DNA of 64,000 nucleotides from Paracoccus litorisediminis (GTDB taxonomy: Bacteria; Pseudomonadota; Alphaproteobacteria; Rhodobacterales; Rhodobacteraceae): the NCBI RefSeq assembly GCF_009711205.1, contig NZ_WMIG01000002.1, forward strand, positions 124,001-188,000, read 5' to 3'. The notes beneath the pieces are model-generated. The model was not told the DNA's origin, did no database searches, and saw only the letters and a list, made by a program, of their open reading frames with translations. This document shows, in pieces, positions 27,943 to 36,917 of this stretch. Position numbers and translations under genes: made by a program. Position 1 is the stretch's first letter. Each line of letters begins with the position of its first letter.

Positions 27943-29549
27943 TCGAGACCTTTGATCTGGGCGTGACGCTGGGCCAGACCATGCTGCTGAACCGCGTGAA
28001 CCTGCGGCTGGCCCCCGGCAGGATCACCGCGCTGGTGGGGGAAAGCGGCTCGGGCAAGTCGTTGACGGGGCTTGCTCTCATCGGACTGCTGCCCCCCGGC
28101 ATGCGGACACAGGGCCGCATCGAACTGGATGGCGAGGACATCCTGCCCCTGCCCGAGCGCGAGTTGTGCCGTATTCGCGGCAAGCGCATCGCCATGGTCT
28201 TTCAAGAGCCGATGACCGCGCTGAACCCACTGATGACCATCGGCGATCAGGTGGCCGAGGCCCTGCTGCTGCATCAGGGCCTGCCCCGCGATCAGGCACT
28301 GGAACGGGCGCGCGAACGCCTTGATCGCGTCGGCTTGCCCGCATCGCGCTTTCCGCTGACGCTTTATCCGCATCAGCTATCCGGCGGGCAGCGCCAGCGT
28401 GTGGCCATTGCCTTGGCCATTACCGAGCGTCCCGAGTTGCTGATCGCGGATGAGCCGACCACCGCGTTGGACGTGACCACGCAGAAGCAGATCCTTGATC
28501 TGCTGGCCGGGCTGGTCCGCGACGAGGGTATGTCGCTGCTGCTGATCACCCATGATCTGGCGGTGGTGGCGGGTCTGGCGGATGAGGTCGCGGTGATGCA
28601 GCGCGGCACCATTGTCGAAAGCGCGCCTGCTAGCCAGATATTCCACAACCCCCGCCACGCCTATACGCGCGAGTTGCTCAAGGCTGCCAAGCATCAGCCG
28701 CGGCTGGTGCTGACCCGTCCCGATGCGGCACCGCTGCTTCAGGTGGAACAGGTCTCGCGCAGCTATCCCGCGGTGCGACCCGATAGCGGTCCGGGCGAAC
28801 AGCGGCTGCTGGCCGTCGATCATGTCAGCCTGACCATCCAAGAGCATGAATCCGTCGGGCTGGTCGGCGAATCCGGCTGCGGCAAGTCTACGCTGACCCG
28901 CGCCATCCTTGGCCTTGACCCGATCCAGGGCGGCCAGATCCGGCTGGCGGGACAACAGGTCCACGCCGGATGGCGGATGCCCGATGCGCTTCGGGCGCGG
29001 ATGCAGGTGGTGTTTCAGGACCCGTTCGGCAGTTTCGATCCGCGCTGGCGGGTGGAAAAGCTGGTGGCCGAGCCCTTCTATCTGACCGGACGCCCAAAGA
29101 ACTGGCGTGACCGCGTGGCCGAGGCGCTGTTCGATGTCGGCATCACCGGCGATGTGATGCGGCGCTATGCGCATGAATTCTCGGGCGGGCAACGGCAGCG
29201 CATTGCCTTGGCCCGCGCCCTGATCATCCGGCCCAGCCTGATCATTTTGGACGAGGCCGTTTCCGCGCTGGATGTCCGCGTGCGGGCGCAGGTGCTGGAA
29301 CTGCTGGCCAGGCTGCGGGTGAAGCACGGCCTGTCCTACCTGTTCATCAGCCACGACCTGTCCGTCGTGCGGCAGGTGACCGACCGGGTGCTGATCATGC
29401 GGCAGGGCAAGATTGTGGAATCAGGCCCGACCGCACGGGTGCTGGACAACCCCGATCACCCCTATACGCGCCAGCTTTTGGCGGCGACGCCACGTCTTCC
29501 ACAGGAAATCGGCCTTCTTTCGGTAGAAAATCTGTCAGACGGCTTGTGA
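27939..29549 (+). CDS. Peptide ABC transporter ATPase with two nucleotide-binding domains (DppD-DppF type fusion)
   Basis: 536 aa holding two complete ABC ATPase domains. First: Walker [12 protein letters not shown], signature [14 protein letters not shown], Walker [10 protein letters not shown], followed by the oligopeptide-type C-terminal extension. Second: Walker [14 protein letters not shown], signature [14 protein letters not shown], Walker [13 protein letters not shown]. Both look intact. A single fused ATPase of this type, as in YejF or GsiA, serves the two permeases. It overlaps the DppC-like gene by 4 nt. Confidence 0.93.
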   Translation: MIETFDLGVTLGQTMLLNRVNLRLAPGRITALVGESGSGKSLTGLALIGLLPPGMRTQGRIELDGEDILPLPERELCRIRGKRIAMVFQEPMTALNPLMTIGDQVAEALLLHQGLPRDQALERARERLDRVGLPASRFPLTLYPHQLSGGQRQRVAIALAITERPELLIADEPTTALDVTTQKQILDLLAGLVRDEGMSLLLITHDLAVVAGLADEVAVMQRGTIVESAPASQIFHNPRHAYTRELLKAAKHQPRLVLTRPDAAPLLQVEQVSRSYPAVRPDSGPGEQRLLAVDHVSLTIQEHESVGLVGESGCGKSTLTRAILGLDPIQGGQIRLAGQQVHAGWRMPDALRARMQVVFQDPFGSFDPRWRVEKLVAEPFYLTGRPKNWRDRVAEALFDVGITGDVMRRYAHEFSGGQRQRIALARALIIRPSLIILDEAVSALDVRVRAQVLELLARLRVKHGLSYLFISHDLSVVRQVTDRVLIMRQGKIVESGPTARVLDNPDHPYTRQLLAATPRLPQEIGLLSVENLSDGL

Positions 29550-29606
29550 ACCGATCAGTTCACCATTACCTGCTGCGGACTTCGAAAATGCCGACTGAGT
29601 GATGTG

Positions 29607-29840
29607 ATGACCCGTAAACCCATGAACAGCGCCCGGCCCGTTTCCGGCATGTCCGCGGCCGAGCGGCTTTTGCTGAATTCCCAGGCCGCCCAGCGGCAAC
29701 TGGTTGGAAATGGCGTGACCCAGGTGATTCCCGCCGTCGCCGAATCGCCGATTCCGGTCCTTGATCCGCGCAATCGAACGCCTGATCCCCGGCTCAGCCG
29801 GCTTCCCCGGCCTGCGGCACCCATCGCCGTGCGCGCCTGA
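29607..29840 (+). CDS. Possible small protein of unknown function
   Basis: 77 codons from ATG 29607, 57 nt after the peptide-transporter ATPase. The product is rich in Pro, Arg and Ala (SRLPRPAAPIAVRA at the end) with one helical stretch AAERLLLNSQAAQRQL. No family, signal or good ribosome-binding site is seen, so it may not be a gene. Confidence 0.25.
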   Translation: MTRKPMNSARPVSGMSAAERLLLNSQAAQRQLVGNGVTQVIPAVAESPIPVLDPRNRTPDPRLSRLPRPAAPIAVRA

Positions 29841-29922
29841 AACATCCGCGCCGCTTAGGCGAAGAAGACCTCTCAAGACCTGACAGGGACTGAAAAAAGA
29901 CGAACGGATCGCACTAAAGACA

Positions 29923-29949
29923 ACAGGCCCCGCGTGCCGCAGGGCCTGT
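29923..29949 (-). terminator. Hairpin that folds best in the leftward RNA
   Basis: ACAGGCCC...GGGCCTGT with an inner GCG/CGC pair around a 3-nt loop. In the leftward RNA all 12 pairs form, one as G-U; in the rightward RNA one is a C/A mismatch. Leftward it is followed by TGTCTTT, a weak terminator tail. No leftward gene ends here, which leaves its transcript unexplained. Confidence 0.4.
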
Positions 29950-29951
29950 CG

Positions 29952-29993
29952 CTCCTCCCCTTGATGGCGGCCAAGCCTCCCCGAATGGCCGCC
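29952..29993. ncRNA. C-rich motif and hairpin with CCTCCCC loop, candidate regulatory RNA element
   Basis: CTCCTCCCC (29952-29960) is followed by an 8-bp hairpin GGCGGCCA/TGGCCGCC (29966-29993) whose 12-nt loop again contains CCTCCCC. Repeated CCUCC-type motifs in loops are the mark of the CcsR/cuckoo-type small RNAs of alphaproteobacteria, where they contact ribosome-binding sites. No promoter or clear rightward terminator was found, so this is only a candidate. Confidence 0.35.
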
Positions 29994-30229
29994 CAGGTAT
30001 TCCGTTGTGGCTCAGAAGCTGATCAGCTCTGCCTGCCACGCGGACAGTTGTGCCCGACGAATCTACGGCCTGTCAACTGGTCTACCAGTGTATACCGAAC
30101 ATTCCTTCACATTCTCCTGATCGTCATTGCAGTTTCATACTTCAATGCAGTGCTGTCTGGCTGGTGCTTGACCCCTGCGCGCTTTAGGCGCACCACGCCC
30201 AAGCTCGCTTCACGACTCAGGAGAAGAAC
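29994..30229. other. Upstream region of the D-amino-acid transaminase gene
   Basis: Part of a 680-base stretch (29550-30229) with few coding signals. Besides the hairpins to its left and the operator-like site at 30076, it contains a perfect 12-bp palindrome AGCTGATCAGCT at 30017-30028. No further gene is seen. Confidence 0.5.
30076..30089. promoter_or_regulatory. GntR-type operator-like palindrome
   Basis: Perfect palindrome ACTGGT-CT-ACCAGT, core TGGTnnACCA, which fits the operators of FadR/GntR-family (FCD) regulators. It lies about 140 nt before the transaminase start, next to TATACC (30091-30096), a possible -10 box. No GntR gene is in the window. Confidence 0.45.
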
Positions 30230-31090
30230 ATGTCCCGCACCGTCTATCTGAATGGCGAATACCTGCCCGAGGCCGAGGCCAAGGTCTCGATCTTTGACCG
30301 TGGATTCGTCATGGCCGACGGCGTCTACGAAGTCACCAGCGTCCTTGACGGCAAGCTGCTGGACTTTCCCGGCCACCTGACGCGGCTGAGCCGCTCGCTG
30401 GCCGAACTAGGCATGGGCAATCCGCATTCCGACGCCGAGTGGCTGGAGATTCACCGCCAACTGGTTGCGCGCAACGAAATCGTCGAAGGCATCGTCTATC
30501 TGCAGGTCACCCGCGGCAATCCCGGCGACCGCGATTTTGCCTATCCGCCCGAGGGAACGCCCCAGACCGTGGTGCTGTTCACCCAGTCGAAACCCGGCCT
30601 TGCTGCCAACCCGCAGGCCCAGACCGGTCTCAAGGTGGTCTCGGTTGAGGACCTGCGCTGGTCGCGCCGCGACATCAAGACGGTGCAGCTGCTTTACCCG
30701 TCCATGGCCAAGATGGAGGCCAAGGCGCGCGGTGCCGATGATGCCTGGCTGGTCGAGGACGGCTTCGTGACCGAAGGCACCTCGAACAACACCTATATCG
30801 TCAAGAACGGCACGATCATCACCCGCCAGCTGTCGACCGACATTCTGCATGGCATCACCCGCGCCTCGCTGCTGCGCTTCGCAGCCGAGGCCCAGATGAA
30901 GATCGAGGAACGCCCCTTCACCATCGAGGAAGCGCAATCCGCGGATGAGGCCTTCTTCACCTCGGCCTCGGCTTTCGTGCTGCCGGTGGTGGAAATCGAC
31001 GGCGCCAAGGTCGGCGGCGCCAAGGTCGGCCCGGTGGCGACCCGCCTGCGCGAACTCTACCTTGAGGAATCGCTGAAATCCGCGATCTGA
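30230..31090 (+). CDS. dat: D-amino-acid transaminase (class IV)
   Basis: 286 aa PLP enzyme of fold type IV. Landmarks: YLNGEYLPEAEAKVSIFDRGF at the N-terminus, VYLQVTRGNPGDRDFAYP in the middle, the PLP Lys in VQLLYPSMAKMEAK-type region near residue 145 (RRDIKTVQLLYPSMAK), and EGTSNNTYIVKNG and TRASLLR in the C-terminal half, with SASAFVLPV. These fit D-alanine/D-amino-acid transaminases better than branched-chain ones. It interconverts D-Ala, D-Glu and keto acids for cell-wall supply. CAGGAGAAGA gives a good ribosome-binding site, and a strong terminator follows. Confidence 0.9.
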   Translation: MSRTVYLNGEYLPEAEAKVSIFDRGFVMADGVYEVTSVLDGKLLDFPGHLTRLSRSLAELGMGNPHSDAEWLEIHRQLVARNEIVEGIVYLQVTRGNPGDRDFAYPPEGTPQTVVLFTQSKPGLAANPQAQTGLKVVSVEDLRWSRRDIKTVQLLYPSMAKMEAKARGADDAWLVEDGFVTEGTSNNTYIVKNGTIITRQLSTDILHGITRASLLRFAAEAQMKIEERPFTIEEAQSADEAFFTSASAFVLPVVEIDGAKVGGAKVGPVATRLRELYLEESLKSAI

Positions 31091-31113
31091 GCAGCCCTCA
31101 TTCGCCGGAACGC

Positions 31114-31142
31114 AAAGGGCGCGCCAGTGGCGCGCCCTTTTT
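31114..31142 (+). terminator. Rho-independent terminator after the transaminase gene
   Basis: Perfect 12-bp stem AAAGGGCGCGCC / GGCGCGCCCTTT with loop AGT, continued by TT. It begins 23 nt after the stop codon and ends before the convergent RTX gene. Confidence 0.92.
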
Positions 31143-31161
31143 CATGACCGGATGAAAGCAC

Positions 31162-31998
31162 TCAGGTTTCGCGGGTAAAGCTGATGTTGTCCACATCGTC
31201 GGTCACGGTATCCTTCAGGATCGCCAGAACCTCACCGTTCACGACGATCTGGACGTCATCGCCATCCTGCACCATATCGTATTCCTCCTCGCCGTCATAA
31301 TCGGCGGGCAGGGTGATGCTGATGCTGTCCGAGCTGCCATAGATGATGGTGGTCGCACCGCCCGCATCGCTGCGCAGGACGATCTGGTCATCACCGTCAC
31401 CGCCCGAGACGATGTCATTCGCCCCGGCATGGATGGTGTCGTCGCCGTCACCACCCAGCAGCGTATCCTGCGCGTCCGGCTCCGAGGCATCGGCCGACAG
31501 GATCAGGTCGTCGCCATCCTCGCCATCGATATAGACGGTGCCGCCATGATCCTCGATCCGGTCATCGCCTTCACCGCCGGTGATCGAATGATTGCCGCTA
31601 TTGGTGATGATCGTGTCATCGCCTTCACCGCCGTCAATCGTGTCATTGCCCGCAACGGTGCCCGGGTCCACCGCGCCATAGACGTCGTCGTCGTAGCCCA
31701 GATAGATCTCGTCATCCCCGGCATCGGCGCTGACCGTATCGTCGCCATAGCCGGTCCAGATCGCGTCATCGCCACCGCCGCCCGAGACGGAGTCATTCCC
31801 TTCGAAGGATTGGATGGCGTCGTCGCCATCACCCGCGGCGATGGTGTCATCGTCCTCGGTCCCCTCGGTCAGCTCGCGCCCGCCGAACGGATCGTCCGCA
31901 GGTGCCTCTGGCGGATGGTCGTCGTCATTGCTGGAAATAAGCGAGCCAAGCCCGGCAATGCCCAGCACCCCCAGCAAAAGGAAAATGGTCTGGTTCAT
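31162..31998 (-). CDS. RTX/hemolysin-type calcium-binding repeat protein
   Basis: 278 aa. Residues 1-23 are one hydrophobic segment (FLLLGVLGIAGLGSLI) that anchors the protein or acts as a signal. Residues about 45-205 hold at least eight degenerate RTX nonapeptides of the type GGxGxDxI, for example AAGDGDDAI, GGGGDDAIW, GGEGDDTII, GGDGDDTIHAG and GGDGDDQI. The last 70 residues (YDMVQDGDDVQIVVNG) look like the C-terminal domain of type I-exported RTX proteins. Very acidic. No type I exporter gene is nearby. It would bind calcium at the cell surface; target unknown. Confidence 0.85.
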   Translation of the reverse strand: MNQTIFLLLGVLGIAGLGSLISSNDDDHPPEAPADDPFGGRELTEGTEDDDTIAAGDGDDAIQSFEGNDSVSGGGGDDAIWTGYGDDTVSADAGDDEIYLGYDDDVYGAVDPGTVAGNDTIDGGEGDDTIITNSGNHSITGGEGDDRIEDHGGTVYIDGEDGDDLILSADASEPDAQDTLLGGDGDDTIHAGANDIVSGGDGDDQIVLRSDAGGATTIIYGSSDSISITLPADYDGEEEYDMVQDGDDVQIVVNGEVLAILKDTVTDDVDNISFTRET

Positions 31999-32068
31999 CC
32001 CTGTCCTCCAAAGTCACCGGACGGCACGATAAACCGTCGCCCCCCGCCGCGGCAAGCAAACCGCGATC

Positions 32069-32139
32069 TTCTTTCTTGCCGAAATATCCCGCAGGGGGAG
32101 TCCATCGGGAACCGATGGACGGGGGACGCGAAGTCCCCC
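32069..32139. repeat. Intergenic T-rich element, copy 2, with two hairpins
   Basis: TTCTTTCTTG, then GAAATATCCC as at 15051, is followed by hairpins GTCCATCGG/CCGATGGAC (32100-32120) and GGGGGAC/GTCCCCC (32121-32139). It stands directly after the aapP stop, so it may end or protect the aap transcript. Confidence 0.6.
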
Positions 32140-32153
32140 TGCCCGACCACGCC

Positions 32154-32924
32154 TCAATGACCCAGAATTTGGCTCAGGAACAGCTTGGTTCTTTCGGATT
32201 TCGGATTGTTGAAGAACTCCTTGGGCGTGTTCTGTTCGACGATCTGGCCCTGATCCATAAAGATGACGCGATGCGCCACGGCCTGCGCGAACCCCATCTC
32301 ATGGGTCACGCACAGCATGGTCATGCCGTCCTCGGCCAGTTCGATCATCGTATCCAACACCTCCTTGATCATCTCGGGGTCAAGCGCACTGGTCGGCTCA
32401 TCGAACAGCATGATCCGCGGCCGCATGCACAGCGAACGCGCGATGGCCACCCGCTGCTGCTGACCGCCCGACAACTGGCCGGGATATTTCAGCGCCTGTT
32501 CGGGAATCTTGACCTTTTCCAGGAAATGCATCGCGGTTTCCTCGGCCTCGCGCTTGGGAACCTTGCGCACCCAGATCGGGGCCAGCGTGCAGTTTTCCAG
32601 AATGGTCAGATGCGGAAACAGGTTGAAATGCTGGAACACCATCCCGACTTCCGAGCGCACCTTGTCGATGTTCTTCAGGTCATTGGTCAGTTCGGTGCCG
32701 TCGACGATGATGCGACCGGCCTGATGCTCCTCCAGCCGGTTGATGCAGCGGATCAGCGTCGATTTGCCCGATCCCGAGGGCCCGGCAATGACGATCCGCT
32801 CACCCCGGCTGACATTCAGGTCGATATCGCGCAGCACATGGAAGGTGCCGTACCACTTGTTCAGCTTGGCGATCTCGATCGCGGTCTCGCCAAGTTTCGG
32901 TTGGGTCTGGGTTTGTGTGGCCAT
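32154..32924 (-). CDS. aapP: General L-amino acid ABC transporter ATPase
   Basis: 256 aa with Walker [19 protein letters not shown] at about residue 50, signature [14 protein letters not shown] and Walker [16 protein letters not shown]. The sequence [15 protein letters not shown] is typical of polar amino-acid importers (GlnQ/AapP). It energises uptake through AapQ and AapM at the inner membrane. It is the last gene of the aap operon, 10 nt after aapM. The same system is called BztD in Rhodobacter capsulatus. Confidence 0.95.
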   Translation of the reverse strand: MATQTQTQPKLGETAIEIAKLNKWYGTFHVLRDIDLNVSRGERIVIAGPSGSGKSTLIRCINRLEEHQAGRIIVDGTELTNDLKNIDKVRSEVGMVFQHFNLFPHLTILENCTLAPIWVRKVPKREAEETAMHFLEKVKIPEQALKYPGQLSGGQQQRVAIARSLCMRPRIMLFDEPTSALDPEMIKEVLDTMIELAEDGMTMLCVTHEMGFAQAVAHRVIFMDQGQIVEQNTPKEFFNNPKSERTKLFLSQILGH

Positions 32925-32934
32925 GACATGCTCC

Positions 32935-34380
32935 TCAGCGGTGGTCGCGCTTCAGGCGGCGTTCCAGATGCATGGAGTAACGCGACATGCCGAAGCAGAG
33001 GATGAAGAAGATCGAGCCGACAAAGATGTAAGGCTCCCAATAGGCGCCCTTCCATTCGAAGCTCGCGCGGATGGTGTCGGACATGGCCTTCAGCGGATCG
33101 AACAACCCGACGAAGACGACCAGCGTGGTGTCCTTGAACATGCCGATGAAGGTCGAGACGATGCCGGGGATCGAGATCTTCAGCGCCTGCGGCAGAATCA
33201 CCAGCCGCTGCGCCTTCCAGTAATCCAGCCCCAACGCGTCGGCGGCCTCGTATTGGCCCTTGGGCAGCGCCGCCAGACCGCCGCGGATCACTTCGGCCAT
33301 ATAGGCCGAGGCGAACAGCGTCACCATGATGATCACCCGCAGGATGATGTCGAAATTCGTGCCCGGCGGCAGGAAGTAGTTCAGCAGCAAGGAGGCCACG
33401 AACAGCAGCGTGATCAGCGGCACGCCGCGGATGAACTCGATGAAGAGCACCGCCATCATCTTGATGACCGGCAGATCAGAACGCCGCGCCAGTGCAAGGA
33501 TGATCCCCAGAGGCAGTGACAGGGCGATGCCCGCGACGCCGATGGTGATCGACAGGACGAAACCGCCGAACTGGTCCGAGGTGACCGGCGTCAGCCGCAT
33601 CGGCAGCACGGTGGCGATGCCGCGTGCCACGATATCCGACAGTGCCAGCCACCAGAACGCCGCAACCAGAACGGCAGCAGCAAAGGCGAACATGCCGTAG
33701 GCCGACAGCGCCCGCCAGACAAAGAACCCGATGACGAAACCGGCCAGCACCATTGCCGGCTCCCACAGGGTTCCACCCCATAGCAGCCAGGTCGCAAGGA
33801 AGGGATAGATCAACGTTGCCAGCAGCGCCCAGTCGCGGCGGGCCTCGATCAGCGCGACCCAGGCCAGCAGCAGCACCGCCATCGCGCCCAGCTCGACCCC
33901 GTTCGCCCCCAGCACCGCCGAGATCAGAAAGGTCAGCACTGCGGCAAGTCCGATAACAATGCGTCGGGCGCGTGGGTTGTCGGCGAACAGGACGGGTGCC
34001 AGGGCCAGAAACAGCGAACCAAAGGCCAGAACCGGCCGCCAGTACAGATCGACCGGGTAGAAGCCAAAGACGAACTGGTTCCAGCGATGCTTGATCACGG
34101 CAAAGCAGGCCCCCGAGGCGTCGGGTCCATGCGCCGCCGCGATGATCTGGCGGCATTCGGCCATGCTGTTCGCATTCCAGACCGAATGTGACAGCCACGG
34201 CCAGAGCGTGCTGAACAGCAGCCACAGGATGCCCAGACCCAGCAGGGTCAGGGCAATGTTCAGCGGCCCCGAGAACAGGTTCTCGCGCAGCCACAGGATT
34301 GCGCCGGACGCCCGCGTCGGCGGCGGCTCTGGCGGCAGCATGCTGTCGCGGACAAAGGCGACGGATTGGGTCTGGCTCAT
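32935..34380 (-). CDS. aapM: General L-amino acid ABC transporter permease AapM
   Basis: 481 aa, much longer than usual polar amino-acid permeases because extra membrane segments precede the transport domain, a known trait of AapM/BztC. The N-terminal part has [13 protein letters not shown] and several hydrophobic segments; the permease domain at about residues 255-475 carries [20 protein letters not shown], an EAA-like loop ([21 protein letters not shown]) and the end [20 protein letters not shown] split across a loop. It pairs with AapQ, whose gene ends 2 nt upstream. Confidence 0.95.
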   Translation of the reverse strand: MSQTQSVAFVRDSMLPPEPPPTRASGAILWLRENLFSGPLNIALTLLGLGILWLLFSTLWPWLSHSVWNANSMAECRQIIAAAHGPDASGACFAVIKHRWNQFVFGFYPVDLYWRPVLAFGSLFLALAPVLFADNPRARRIVIGLAAVLTFLISAVLGANGVELGAMAVLLLAWVALIEARRDWALLATLIYPFLATWLLWGGTLWEPAMVLAGFVIGFFVWRALSAYGMFAFAAAVLVAAFWWLALSDIVARGIATVLPMRLTPVTSDQFGGFVLSITIGVAGIALSLPLGIILALARRSDLPVIKMMAVLFIEFIRGVPLITLLFVASLLLNYFLPPGTNFDIILRVIIMVTLFASAYMAEVIRGGLAALPKGQYEAADALGLDYWKAQRLVILPQALKISIPGIVSTFIGMFKDTTLVVFVGLFDPLKAMSDTIRASFEWKGAYWEPYIFVGSIFFILCFGMSRYSMHLERRLKRDHR

Positions 34381-34381
34381 C

Positions 34382-35635
34382 TCACCGCTCCTTCAGCTTG
34401 ACGCGACTGTTGAAGACGTTCATCCCGCCCGAAATGATCAGGCTCAGCAGCAGATAGATGCCCATCATCAGGACCATGGCTTCCATCTCGCGCCCGGTCT
34501 GGTTCAGCGTCGTGCCGCCCAGCGTGCCGCGCAGGTCCATGTAGCCGACCGCAATGGCCAGCGAGCTGTTCTTGGTCAGGTTCAGATATTGCGAGATCAG
34601 CGGCGGGATGATCACCCGCAGCGCCTGGGGCAGGACCACCAGGCTCATGGTGCGGCGCGGGCGCAGCCCCAGCGCATAGGCGGCCTCGGTCTGGCCCTTG
34701 CTGACCGACATGATGCCGGCGCGGACGATCTCGGCGATGAAGGCCCCGGTATAAAGCGTCAGCGCCAGCCACAGCACGACAAAGGCGTTGTCCAGATTCA
34801 GGCCTTCGGCAAAGTTGAAGCCCTTGAGCACCGGCGGGACCAGATGCAGGCCGAAATACCAGGTCAGCAGTGCCACCGGCACCAGGTACAGCGCCAACGA
34901 GATCCACAGGGTCGACGGACGCCGACCGGTTGCATCCTGAATTCGCTTGGCGCGCTTGCGCAGCAGGCGATGGGCGACATAGGCCGCGGCCAGCACCACG
35001 GCATAGGCGATCAGCGCCCAGCTGATCCCCTCGCGCCCCAGCGCGATCACGCCGGGCGGGTTGCTCATGCCGATCGAGGGCACGGCGGTATAGCGGTTGG
35101 TCGGCGCGATCATGTCGAACATGACCATGCTGGCCGCCGGATTCTCACCGCGATAAGCGTTGGGCGGCGGCATCGTTTCGGTGAAAATCGCGAGGATCAC
35201 CAAAATCCACAGCAGCAGCGGGATGTTGCGGAAGACCTCGACATAGACGGTCATCAGCCGCGCGATCAGCCAGTTGTTGGACAGACGCAGCACGCCCACC
35301 ACGACGCCCACCACCGTCGCCGAGATGCAGCCAAGGATCGACACCTGCAGCGTGTTCAGCAGGCCGACAATGGTCGCGCGCAGATGGGTGTCATCAGAGG
35401 TATAGGGGATCAATTGCTGCGGAATGTCATATCCCGCCCGCCTGAAAAGAAAGTCGAAGCTGAGTGTCTTGCCCATGATGGCAAGGTTGCGAAGCGTGTT
35501 GTCGATCAGCCAGCTTGCCAGAAGCATGACTCCGATGAACACGACCGCCTGAATGGTCAGGGACCGGTAACGGCGGTCGTAAATCAGCATCGACAGGCGG
35601 AAAGGCGGCGAGGCCGCGCCTGGATAGTCTACCAT
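34382..35635 (-). CDS. aapQ: General L-amino acid ABC transporter permease AapQ
   Basis: 417 aa inner-membrane protein. It shows AapQ traits: FDFLFRRAGYDIPQQLIPY near residue 65, an inserted periplasmic and membrane region with MSNPPGVIALGREGISWALI, and the EAA-type loop TEAAYALGLRPRRTMSLVVLPQALR. The SQYLNLTKNSSLAIAVGYMDL region follows. It forms the membrane channel with AapM for glutamate, aspartate and other amino acids (family knowledge). A hairpin in the 103-nt gap separates it from aapJ. Confidence 0.95.
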   Translation of the reverse strand: MVDYPGAASPPFRLSMLIYDRRYRSLTIQAVVFIGVMLLASWLIDNTLRNLAIMGKTLSFDFLFRRAGYDIPQQLIPYTSDDTHLRATIVGLLNTLQVSILGCISATVVGVVVGVLRLSNNWLIARLMTVYVEVFRNIPLLLWILVILAIFTETMPPPNAYRGENPAASMVMFDMIAPTNRYTAVPSIGMSNPPGVIALGREGISWALIAYAVVLAAAYVAHRLLRKRAKRIQDATGRRPSTLWISLALYLVPVALLTWYFGLHLVPPVLKGFNFAEGLNLDNAFVVLWLALTLYTGAFIAEIVRAGIMSVSKGQTEAAYALGLRPRRTMSLVVLPQALRVIIPPLISQYLNLTKNSSLAIAVGYMDLRGTLGGTTLNQTGREMEAMVLMMGIYLLLSLIISGGMNVFNSRVKLKER

Positions 35636-35698
35636 ATTGTAACCCCTGTTGGCCGGCGGTCGGGTCTATTGCCCGTGTTCTTTCCGGCGCGTGGCAGA

Positions 35699-35723
35699 AC
35701 GGGCGGGGTTTTGCCCCGCCCGT
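35699..35723 (-). terminator. Intercistronic hairpin aapJ-aapQ
   Basis: Perfect 10-bp stem ACGGGCGGGG / CCCCGCCCGT with a 5-nt loop 16 nt after the aapJ stop. No T-run follows leftward. It probably protects or partly terminates the mRNA so that the binding protein is made in excess over the permeases. Confidence 0.55.
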
Positions 35724-35738
35724 CCAAGGTCTCAGCGA

Positions 35739-36764
35739 TTACCGGAAGGGCATCGCATACATCAGGCCGCCCTGGGTCCATTGCGCGTTCAGACCGCGGG
35801 CCAGACCGATCGGGGTCTGTTCGCCGATGGTCGCGGCAAAGATCTCGCCGTAGTTGCCCTGCGCCTTGATTGCGCGCTTGGCCCATTCGGCGTCCAGACC
35901 CAGCATCTTGCCCAGGTCATCCGAGCTGCCCAGAAGACGCTGGACCTCGGGATTCTGCGAGGATTTCGCCAGCTCGTCGATATTGGCCGAGGTCACGCCA
36001 TATTCCTCGGCGGCCAGCAGCGCATAAAGCGTCCAGCGGGCAATATCGCCCCAGTTGTTGTCGCCATGGCGAACGGCCGGCCCAAGCGGTTCCTTCGAGA
36101 TGATCTCGGGCAGGATGATGTGGTTTTCGGGATCGGCAAAGGCCGCGCGCGTCGCCGCAAGGCCCGAAGCGTCGGTCGTGTAGGCGTCGCAGGCGGCAGC
36201 CATGTATTGCTGTTCGCCTTCGGCGTTGCTGTCGATGTTGACCGGCTGATAGGTCATGTTGTTGGCCTTGAAGTAATCGGCCAGGTTCAGCTCGGTCGTG
36301 GTGCCGGTCTGGATGCAGATGGTGGCGCCATCCAGCTCCTTGGCCGAGGACACGCCCAGATCCTTGCGAACCATGAAGCCCTGACCGTCGTAATAGTTCA
36401 CGCCGATGAAATCGAGCTTCAGGTCGGTATCGCGCTGGAAGGTCCAGGTCGAGTTGCGCGCCAGCAGGTCGATCTCGCCCGAGGACAGGGCGGTAAACCG
36501 GGTCTGGCCGGTGGTCGGCACGTATTTCACCTTGGTCGCGTCACCCAGAACGGCGGCGGCGACAGCCTTGCAGAAAGCGACGTCAAAGCCGGTCCAGTTG
36601 CCATTCGCATCCGGAGCGGCAAAGCCGACGAGGCCGGTGTTCACACCGCAGTTCAGCACGCCGCGGGCTTTAACCTCTTTCAGCGTGTCGCCTTCAGCGG
36701 CCATGGCACCGGTCGCAGCAAGCGCGAGGGCGGTGACAGAACCGAAGAGCGCAGTTTTCTTCAT
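35739..36764 (-). CDS. aapJ: General L-amino acid ABC transporter binding protein
   Basis: 341 aa periplasmic protein with a signal peptide (residues 1-22, cleavage after AMA). Landmarks are LKEVKARGVLNCGVNTGLVGFA, WTGFDVAFCKAVAAAVLGD, SSGEIDLLARNSTWTFQRD and PEIISKEPLGPAVRHGDNNW, all typical of AapJ/BztA. It binds a broad set of L-amino acids and delivers them to AapQM. First gene of the operon, with its own promoter-like boxes upstream. Confidence 0.95.
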   Translation of the reverse strand: MKKTALFGSVTALALAATGAMAAEGDTLKEVKARGVLNCGVNTGLVGFAAPDANGNWTGFDVAFCKAVAAAVLGDATKVKYVPTTGQTRFTALSSGEIDLLARNSTWTFQRDTDLKLDFIGVNYYDGQGFMVRKDLGVSSAKELDGATICIQTGTTTELNLADYFKANNMTYQPVNIDSNAEGEQQYMAAACDAYTTDASGLAATRAAFADPENHIILPEIISKEPLGPAVRHGDNNWGDIARWTLYALLAAEEYGVTSANIDELAKSSQNPEVQRLLGSSDDLGKMLGLDAEWAKRAIKAQGNYGEIFAATIGEQTPIGLARGLNAQWTQGGLMYAMPFR

Positions 36765-36842
36765 GGGGTTCCTCTCTGTTGGTCTTCCGACCCTGAACGG
36801 GCCGTGTGGAAGCTAGGGCCGTAGGCTAGCCCGTTTGAGCCA

Positions 36843-36863
36843 GGGGGCAATTGGACTGCCCCC
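36843..36863 (-). promoter_or_regulatory. Hairpin at the predicted 5' end of the aap transcript
   Basis: Inverted repeat GGGGGCA/TGCCCCC with a 7-nt loop. If transcription starts about 36866, this hairpin would be the first structure of the roughly 100-nt leader, where it could protect the mRNA. Confidence 0.4.
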
Positions 36864-36872
36864 ATAAGCGGC

Positions 36873-36901
36873 ATTGTGCCGATGAAGTTCCCTGCGTCAA
36901 G
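36873..36901 (-). promoter_or_regulatory. aapJ: Predicted aapJ promoter
   Basis: Leftward boxes CTTGAC (36896-36901) and CACAAT (36873-36878) with a 17-nt spacer match the alphaproteobacterial housekeeping pattern. It lies in the gap after the ATP12 gene. Confidence 0.6.
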
Positions 36902-36917
36902 AATTAGGGAAAGGCTG

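Noticed and set aside
27939..29549. Possible frameshift fusing two ATPase genes
   Set aside because: Both nucleotide-binding domains are complete and in one frame, as in known YejF/GsiA-type fusions.
30017..30028. 12-bp palindrome AGCTGATCAGCT as an operator or attachment site
   Set aside because: It has no second copy in the window, no phage or integrase nearby and no resemblance to a known operator.
31239..31850. Short repeated DNA words that could suggest a tandem repeat or CRISPR
   Set aside because: They encode degenerate RTX nonapeptides within one open gene; spacing is 27 nt codon-periodic and there are no unique spacers.
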